Shown in pieces: positions 7,696-12,259 of a stretch of 12,259 nt of DNA. The translations under genes were made by a program, and so were the position numbers. The DNA is from an uncultured Bacilli bacterium. GTDB taxonomy: Bacteria > Bacillota_I > Bacilli_A > RF39 > UBA660. How positions within the stretch are numbered: the stretch's first letter is position 1; each line of letters starts with the position of its first letter. The notes beneath the pieces were generated by a model. The model searched no databases. It saw only the letters and a program-made list of their open reading frames with translations, and was not told the origin of the DNA. The stretch spans positions 1-12,259 of the forward strand of contig CANQMB010000025.1 of NCBI GenBank assembly GCA_947624845.1, in the 5' to 3' direction.

Positions 7696-7728
7696 AACCA
7701 TAAAGAAAAATTTTATGGTTTTTATTTT
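7696..7728 (+). terminator. Rho-independent terminator closing the propeller operon
   Basis: AACCATAAA (7696-7704) is the perfect complement of TTTATGGTT (7712-7720) across a 7-nt loop, followed by TTTATTTT (7721-7728). It marks the end of the three-gene unit starting at 5241. Confidence 0.85.
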
Positions 7729-7787
7729 GGTTAATTTTTGACTAAATTCCTATGAATAATACAAACTAAAAAAGATAAGTCGATACC

Positions 7788-7816
7788 TTGATAAAACAGC
7801 ATATTTATTGTATAAT
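7788..7816 (+). promoter_or_regulatory. Promoter of the surface-protein operon
   Basis: TTGATA (7788-7793) and a consensus TATAAT (7811-7816) are separated by 17 bp, the best promoter in the window. Transcription should start near 7822, giving a leader of about 78 nt before the ATG at 7900. Confidence 0.8.
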
Positions 7817-7858
7817 TATTATGATTAGGATAAGGTGATATCTAGAATAATTTTAATG

Positions 7859-7880
7859 CTATAAAGGGATTACTTTATAG
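7859..7880 (+). promoter_or_regulatory. Perfect hairpin in the leader of the surface-protein gene
   Basis: CTATAAAG (7859-7866) is the exact complement of CTTTATAG (7873-7880), with a 6-nt loop GGATTA. The hairpin ends 7 bp before the ribosome binding site GGAAGTGAT (7888-7896), a near-complete match to the 16S anti-SD complement. It has no T-run, so it is not a terminator; it may modulate translation or mRNA stability. I see no known riboswitch class here. The structure is evident, the role is inference. Confidence 0.45.
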
Positions 7881-7899
7881 TTTCTATGGAAGTGATGAC

Positions 7900-10800
7900 A
7901 TGGCAAAAAAGTATCTAGAATATAAAAGAAAACAAGAAAATCCAAAAAATAAAAATATTGGGTTTATTTTGATATGGTTCTTTTTTGCTATTGTTCTTTT
8001 GGTTGGAGGAAGTTATGCCTATTTGAAAACGAGTACAGAGGGTGCCAAAAAAGTTAGTGTCATTGCGGGAATATTAAAAGTAAAATATGAAGATCAGGAA
8101 GTGATTCAATTAGAGAATACTTATCCAATGAGTGATGAAGAGGGAAAAGAACAAAAAAGCTATCGATTCAGTGTAGAAAATGTCGGTGATATGCAGGCAA
8201 AATATGATATTGGGTTAGAGGAAAGTAAGAAAAATACTTTAGATAAAAAGCATATTAAATATATTTTAAAAAAAGGTTCTGGTGAATGGAGCAATCCTCA
8301 ATTTCTCTCTAGTTTGAATAGCCTTGTTATTGAAGAAAGTAAATCGCTTTCTGTTGGTGAAAAAGAAGAATATGAGATCAAGATGTGGGTTGATATTGAT
8401 TCTGGGAATGATATTCAGGGAAAAAGTTACAAAGCGAAAGTTGTCGTTACCGTATCAGAGGATGCTGGTGTAACAAAGGATGTCATGCCTCCTATTATTC
8501 ATTTAAAAGGAGACTTATCTGTTAACGTAGAAGAGCATACCTTATTTCAAGATCCAGGAATAGAAAAAATAGTTGATAATCGGGATCAATTGAAAGAGAC
8601 CGATGTCAAAAGAAGTTATGAGTATTATGATGGAGAAAATACAGTTCAAGTAGAAAATGTAGATAGTAATCAACTTGGTGTCTATTATATTTATTACAAA
8701 ATTAAAGATAAATCTGGAAATGAAGGAGTTGCAATTCGAAGTGTCAATATCTATCATAAAGATACTACTTCTCCAACGATGAAGTTAATTGGATCCAAAA
8801 CTATGCGAGTAGAGATTGGAACGGAGTATGTTGAACAAGGGGCAACAGCCATTGATCGTGAAGATGGGGATATCAGCAATCGAATTGTGACGATTGGAAC
8901 AGTCAATACCAAAAGAATTGGAACTTATCCAATCAAATATTTAGTTACAGATAGTTCTGGAAATACAGCTTCTATTGCTAGAACAGTCAATGTTGTTTAT
9001 CCAGCTACTTTTATGGGACAAATTGAACTCGATATTACAGAGCATCCAAGTGAACAAATTACTTTCGAAGGAGATCATGGAAATTTAAGTTATGAAAGTA
9101 ATAATTCAGATATTGCAACTGTAGATGCGAATGGAATGGTAACGGGTGTAAAAGTTGGAAAAACTGAAATTATTGCTCATAGTAGTAAGGGTTATGATTT
9201 AGAAATAGAAGTCATTGTCGAAAAAACAATTAAAGCTCAGTTTATAAAACAAGGTCTTGGTGTTACTGAAATTGGAGCAGAAGAAGATTCTTGTGTGATG
9301 TCTGATTTAGAAGAAGGGTGCTCTGTTACTTTACCTAAGATTAGTGTTAAGACTGGATATACTGCCGTTGGATGGAATCAAGAAAAAAATGCTTTAGAAG
9401 GAACAACAGGGGAAACTCAAATTTATGATCATACGACTTATTATGCAATCAGCTATAAAAATGAAGTGACTTATACAGTAAATTTTGATGCCAATGGAAA
9501 TGAAATTGATGCGACAAGTAAAAGTTGTATTTTAGGAAAATCCTATAATGATACACCACAAGTTAGTAGTTGTGAATTAACAACACCGACGATTACAGCG
9601 CCACAACTGACTCCTACAGTTATTGGCTATAATCAAGATGCTAGTGCTACTTCTGCTCAAGTAGGTAGCAATGCCAAATTAGTTGTGAATGTGAATAATC
9701 AAGGAAAAACGTATTATGCAATTACCATGAAAGGAAAAGTAACCTATAAAGTGAATTTTGCACCTAATGGAAATGAAATCGATGCAACGAGCAAAACTTG
9801 TGATTTACCCGCCGTTTATAATGGAGAAGAACAAACTACAAGTTGTGAATTGACAACACCGACGATTACAGCACCAGCCAATACTCCAACCATTGTTGGC
9901 TATAATCAAGATGCTAGTGAAACTACGGCTCAAGTAGGTAGTAATTCCCAATTAACTGTTGATAGTAACAATCAAGGAAAAACGTATTATGCGATTACCA
10001 AAAGTGTTGCTCTTACTTACACAGTAAACTTTAATGCCAATGGAAATATAATTGATGCGACAAGTAAAAGTTGTGATATAGGAGAAACCTATAACGGTGT
10101 GGCGCAAGAGACGAGTTGTACAATAACAACACCAACGATTACAGCACCAGCCAATACACCGACGGTTGTGGGTTATAATCGAACCGCTACGGCTACGACA
10201 TCGGAGATTGGGAGTGGCGAAGAGCTAGAAGTAACTAACGAAATTAAAGGAGCTACTTATTATGCCATTACAAAATCCGCAGGGCAAGATGTATCTTATG
10301 TAGTAAATTTTGCGGCGAATGGAAACATAATTGCTGCAACAAGTAAGAGTTGTACTGTAAGAGGAGAATCTTATAATGGACAGTTGCCATCTTCCTCTTG
10401 TACGGTAACAACACCAGTTATTACAGCGCCAGCAGCGACACCGACGATTGTTGGCTATAATCAAACAGCATCTGCCACTACGGCTCAAGTGGGAAGTAAT
10501 GCATCTTTAACTGTAAATATCAGTAATCAAGGAAAAACCTATTATGCCATTACAAAACATGCCGCCGTCACAAGAACAGCCTATTTTAAAGCTAGTACAG
10601 GAGTTAGTGGTGTCGGTGCTGCCAGTAGAGCTTGTACGATTGCTGAAACTTTCAATGGAAGAGCACAAGGAACGGCCTGTTCCGTCACAACACCAACGAT
10701 TACACCTAGTAGTTCTCATACGGTTGTCGGATGGGCAACTTCCACACCGACTTCTCTTTCTGCAACTGGACAAAATGTTAGTATTAGTATAAGTAGTAAT

Positions 10801-11133
10801 CCTACTTATTATGCTTATGCTTACCGAATCGCAGCTTCGTCTAAAAAAACATCAGGAAGTTATGATTCTTGTAAAAAGAATGGACATAAATATCGTTATC
10901 GATTTACGATTACCGCAGTTTTATTTGCCGTAAATTCAGGAAAAATTTGCTATGCGAGCAGCTCTTCTAAGGCAACATCACATTGTTGTAAGTATAAAAC
11001 AAATTGTGAATCAGGATATGGGGATGGTTGTTTTACTAGTACTACGACATGGGACTTTTATCGTGATAGTGCTTGTGCTTATGCTTATGTTTGTAATAAA
11101 GTAAATAAATGTACATCCAAATACCAGTGTTAG
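7900..11133 (+). CDS. Large multidomain surface protein with cysteine-paired repeats
   Basis: The 1077-residue product has a basic N-terminus, one membrane segment (about 20-42) running into GGSYAYLKTS, and a TasA/camelysin-like module (about 38-190; KVSVIAGILKVKYED, then SYRFSVENVGDMQAKYDIG). Two Ig-like DUF5011 domains follow (about 196-287 and 288-368; the second shows DREDGDIS and VTDSSGNTAS), then a Big2-like domain (about 369-441; IATVDANGMVTGVKVGKT). Six repeats occupy 442-976, each with two Cys, and a cap with ten Cys in about 95 residues ends at the terminal Cys. The first 450 residues have no Cys. There is no LPXTG, so anchoring is by the N-terminal segment, or the segment is cleaved as in SipW substrates. 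The gene has its own promoter and a 30-bp gap to the next gene. Surface adhesin or matrix role is inferred. Confidence 0.9.
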   Translation: MAKKYLEYKRKQENPKNKNIGFILIWFFFAIVLLVGGSYAYLKTSTEGAKKVSVIAGILKVKYEDQEVIQLENTYPMSDEEGKEQKSYRFSVENVGDMQAKYDIGLEESKKNTLDKKHIKYILKKGSGEWSNPQFLSSLNSLVIEESKSLSVGEKEEYEIKMWVDIDSGNDIQGKSYKAKVVVTVSEDAGVTKDVMPPIIHLKGDLSVNVEEHTLFQDPGIEKIVDNRDQLKETDVKRSYEYYDGENTVQVENVDSNQLGVYYIYYKIKDKSGNEGVAIRSVNIYHKDTTSPTMKLIGSKTMRVEIGTEYVEQGATAIDREDGDISNRIVTIGTVNTKRIGTYPIKYLVTDSSGNTASIARTVNVVYPATFMGQIELDITEHPSEQITFEGDHGNLSYESNNSDIATVDANGMVTGVKVGKTEIIAHSSKGYDLEIEVIVEKTIKAQFIKQGLGVTEIGAEEDSCVMSDLEEGCSVTLPKISVKTGYTAVGWNQEKNALEGTTGETQIYDHTTYYAISYKNEVTYTVNFDANGNEIDATSKSCILGKSYNDTPQVSSCELTTPTITAPQLTPTVIGYNQDASATSAQVGSNAKLVVNVNNQGKTYYAITMKGKVTYKVNFAPNGNEIDATSKTCDLPAVYNGEEQTTSCELTTPTITAPANTPTIVGYNQDASETTAQVGSNSQLTVDSNNQGKTYYAITKSVALTYTVNFNANGNIIDATSKSCDIGETYNGVAQETSCTITTPTITAPANTPTVVGYNRTATATTSEIGSGEELEVTNEIKGATYYAITKSAGQDVSYVVNFAANGNIIAATSKSCTVRGESYNGQLPSSSCTVTTPVITAPAATPTIVGYNQTASATTAQVGSNASLTVNISNQGKTYYAITKHAAVTRTAYFKASTGVSGVGAASRACTIAETFNGRAQGTACSVTTPTITPSSSHTVVGWATSTPTSLSATGQNVSISISSNPTYYAYAYRIAASSKKTSGSYDSCKKNGHKYRYRFTITAVLFAVNSGKICYASSSSKATSHCCKYKTNCESGYGDGCFTSTTTWDFYRDSACAYAYVCNKVNKCTSKYQC
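9223..10827 (+). repeat. Six tandem ~90-residue Cys-pair repeats in the surface-protein gene
   Basis: Unit starts are at 9223 (divergent), 9466, 9739, 10012, 10291 and 10567 (divergent). The four central units are 273, 273, 279 and 276 bp. Each runs VxYxVNFxANGN, then TSKSC, a second Cys 14-15 residues on, TTPxITAP, GYNxxAxxT, and ends in TYYAI. At DNA level, stretches such as AATCAAGGAAAAAC and GATGCGACAAG recur almost unchanged, while synonymous positions differ elsewhere. The framework (VxFxANG ... GY ... YYAI) resembles the Listeria-Bacteroides (Flg_new) repeat with an added Cys-pair insert. Because the units are diverged rather than identical, they probably arose by older duplication. 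Confidence 0.85.
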
Positions 11134-11163
11134 TTTCATTCTTATATAGAAGGGAGTAATTTT

Positions 11164-11955
11164 ATGAAAAAAAAGCAATATAAAATCAATTTAATTGTCC
11201 TTATCTTCTTTTGTTTATTGATGCTTATATTGATACGTTTATTATTTCAGCAAGCAAAACCTAAAAAAATAACTCCCAAAGAACAGCTAGATCAATTTAT
11301 CTATGAAACTATCTTTAATGATGATCATCTTACTCAAAAGGAAATTGAAAATAAATTGGGTGTTCCTATTTCAAACGAACTGTTTCTCTTTGGGCATGAT
11401 TCCTATCTTTCTGATCAAATTGATGCTGATATAATCAACAAATATCATTTAAAAAATTATTTAAAAAAACAGAGGTCTTATATTGAAAGTATAAAAAAAG
11501 AATTTAAAGAACGATTCAATTTTAAAGTAGAAGAAAGAATAGAGAAAGATTATAACTATTTTGATTATCATATTGTTACTTTTTACTATGGAATGTATAT
11601 TTCTGACTTGGATGAATTAATTTCCTATGGAGTTAAACAAAAAAATATCAATTTAGATATCTTAGAAAAAAGTGAAAAATTGCAAATTGATTATTATAAA
11701 GTAAAAGTTCGTGCTATGGAAATTTTGAATAATCATTTAGAAGTTTATAAAAATAAAGAAAATGAACCGATAGAAGTTACCATTATATTTAAAGATGGTA
11801 AACCGGAAAATAAAGATGAACTCTTTTCTTTGTTTTGTAACATTTATGGACTTACTTATTCGAATGCAACTCCGGATGATCCAGAAATTATAAAGATTGA
11901 AAAAAATAGGTTAAAAGAATATAAAGCGGAATTAAAAGAAAAATTAGTCAACTAA
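11164..11955 (+). CDS. Hypothetical membrane-anchored protein, partner of the surface protein
   Basis: The 263-residue product has a Lys-rich start, one membrane segment (about 8-29) and a long charged, mainly helical C-terminal part that is probably outside the cell. Asn, Lys, Glu, Tyr and Asp dominate. A short beta-like stretch, PIEVTIIFKDGKPENK (about 200-215), lies before the C-terminal helix. Only two Cys are present (one in the membrane segment, one near 226), in contrast to the neighbour. AGAAGGGAG (11148-11156) is about 7 bp before the ATG, and the gene starts 30 bp after the surface-protein stop without an intervening terminator, so both are probably on one transcript. The family is not recognised. 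Confidence 0.8.
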   Translation: MKKKQYKINLIVLIFFCLLMLILIRLLFQQAKPKKITPKEQLDQFIYETIFNDDHLTQKEIENKLGVPISNELFLFGHDSYLSDQIDADIINKYHLKNYLKKQRSYIESIKKEFKERFNFKVEERIEKDYNYFDYHIVTFYYGMYISDLDELISYGVKQKNINLDILEKSEKLQIDYYKVKVRAMEILNNHLEVYKNKENEPIEVTIIFKDGKPENKDELFSLFCNIYGLTYSNATPDDPEIIKIEKNRLKEYKAELKEKLVN

Positions 11956-11980
11956 AAAAGAGAAATTATTCTCTTTTTTT
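11954..11980. terminator. Bidirectional terminator between the surface operon and rpsD
   Basis: GAGAA (11960-11964) pairs with TTCTC (11969-11973), and flanking A- and T-runs (A 11954-11959, T 11974-11980) extend the stem. Read on the plus strand it ends in seven T; read on the minus strand it ends in six T. It therefore can serve both convergent transcripts. The stem begins inside the TAA stop of the upstream gene. Confidence 0.8.
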
Positions 11981-11984
11981 GCTC

Positions 11985-12259
11985 TTATTTATTGTAGAAC
12001 TCAACAATTAATGATTCATTAATATCGGCATTTAATTCGTTTCTTTCTGGTAGACGAACATAACGACCAGATAAAGTCTTTTCATCGAAAGTTACAAATT
12101 CTACACGTTTAGAAATTTTTTGTAAAGATTCTAATACTGCTTTATGGTCTTTAGAAGATTCTTTCAAAGCAATCGTATCTCCTACTTTAACACGATAAGA
12201 AGGAATATCTACTTTTTTACCATTTACAGTAATGTGACCATGGTTGACTAATTGTCTAG
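11985..12259 (-). CDS. rpsD: 30S ribosomal protein S4, C-terminal part (5'-truncated at window edge)
   Basis: The minus-strand frame is open from the window end to a TAA stop at 11987-11985, giving 90 residues. It begins RQLVNHGHITVNGKKVDIPS, the core of the S4 RNA-binding domain, and continues with YRVKVGDTIALKE and, near the end, an ESLIVEFYNK-type terminus typical of bacterial S4. The full protein is about 200 residues, so roughly the C-terminal 45% is present. S4 binds 16S rRNA and nucleates assembly of the 30S body. In many Firmicutes rpsD is a single gene near tyrS, with a leader that S4 itself represses; that leader would lie outside this window. The gene is convergent with the surface-protein operon. 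Confidence 0.97.
   Translation of the reverse strand, partial: RQLVNHGHITVNGKKVDIPSYRVKVGDTIALKESSKDHKAVLESLQKISKRVEFVTFDEKTLSGRYVRLPERNELNADINESLIVEFYNK

Noticed and set aside
7886..7918. Ten-codon upstream ORF overlapping the surface-protein start
   Set aside because: It begins at ATG 7886 with no ribosome binding site of its own and is expected by chance; no conservation evidence is available.
9466..10566. CRISPR array or recent tandem duplication
   Set aside because: The units are about 275 bp, coding, in frame and diverged, without short identical repeats separated by spacers.
10225..10773. Minus-strand Cys/Arg/Ser-rich open frames opposite the surface-protein repeats
   Set aside because: They are by-products of the Thr/Ala/Ser-rich repeat codons on the plus strand, lack ribosome binding sites and have no protein-like composition.
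2..12259. Genetic code 4 or 25 (TGA as Trp or Gly)
   Set aside because: All major genes are full-length and open under the standard code with no in-frame TGA, and Trp is always TGG.
2..12259. Insertion sequence, integrase, attachment site or tRNA gene marking a mobile island
   Set aside because: I saw no transposase or integrase motifs, terminal inverted repeats or tRNA-like sequence in the window.

Overview
The window is AT-rich, Gram-positive-type DNA. The ribosome binding sites are strong (AAGGAGG), the promoters are sigma-A-like with 17-bp spacers, and tyrS is controlled by a T-box. The content points to an uncultured or little-studied lineage of Bacilli/Firmicutes (RF39- or Erysipelotrichales-like), but the sequence alone does not fix the taxon. 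All Trp codons are TGG and every gene seen to its end stops at TAA or TAG, so the standard code reads it cleanly.

Left part (1-1204): the end of an operon holding a 5'-truncated acidic gene, a DUF948/YtxG-like membrane protein and a YtxH-like protein, closed by a hairpin that overlaps the ytxH stop codon. Next, with its own promoter, is an unrecognised 632-residue cytoplasmic protein (1269-3167). A promoter and a tyrosine T-box leader (specifier UAC) then drive a two-gene operon: a small protein that looks like an ImmA/IrrE peptidase that has lost its HExxH residues, and tyrosyl-tRNA synthetase.

Middle and right part (5182-11955): two accessory transcription units lie between tyrS and the convergent rpsD. 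The first (5241-7684) encodes a membrane-anchored protein with the repeat pattern of a seven-bladed beta-propeller, a coiled-coil-like protein and a 95-residue protein, none of known function. The second (7900-11955) encodes a 1077-residue surface protein and a membrane-anchored partner. The surface protein has a TasA/camelysin-like head, two DUF5011 Ig-like domains, a Big2-like domain, six repeats with two cysteines each and a ten-cysteine C-terminal cap. The window ends in the C-terminal part of rpsD on the minus strand.

The order ytxG-ytxH ... tyrS ... rpsD matches, with the intervening genes replaced, the Bacillus subtilis order ytxG-ytxH-ytxJ-aroA-ccpA-mot-acu-acsA-tyrS-rpsD. The window is therefore best read as a conserved Bacilli backbone into which lineage-specific cell-surface genes have been placed. 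The most interesting items are the disulfide-patterned surface protein, the degenerate ImmA/IrrE-like protein under tyrosine T-box control, and the propeller/coiled-coil operon.
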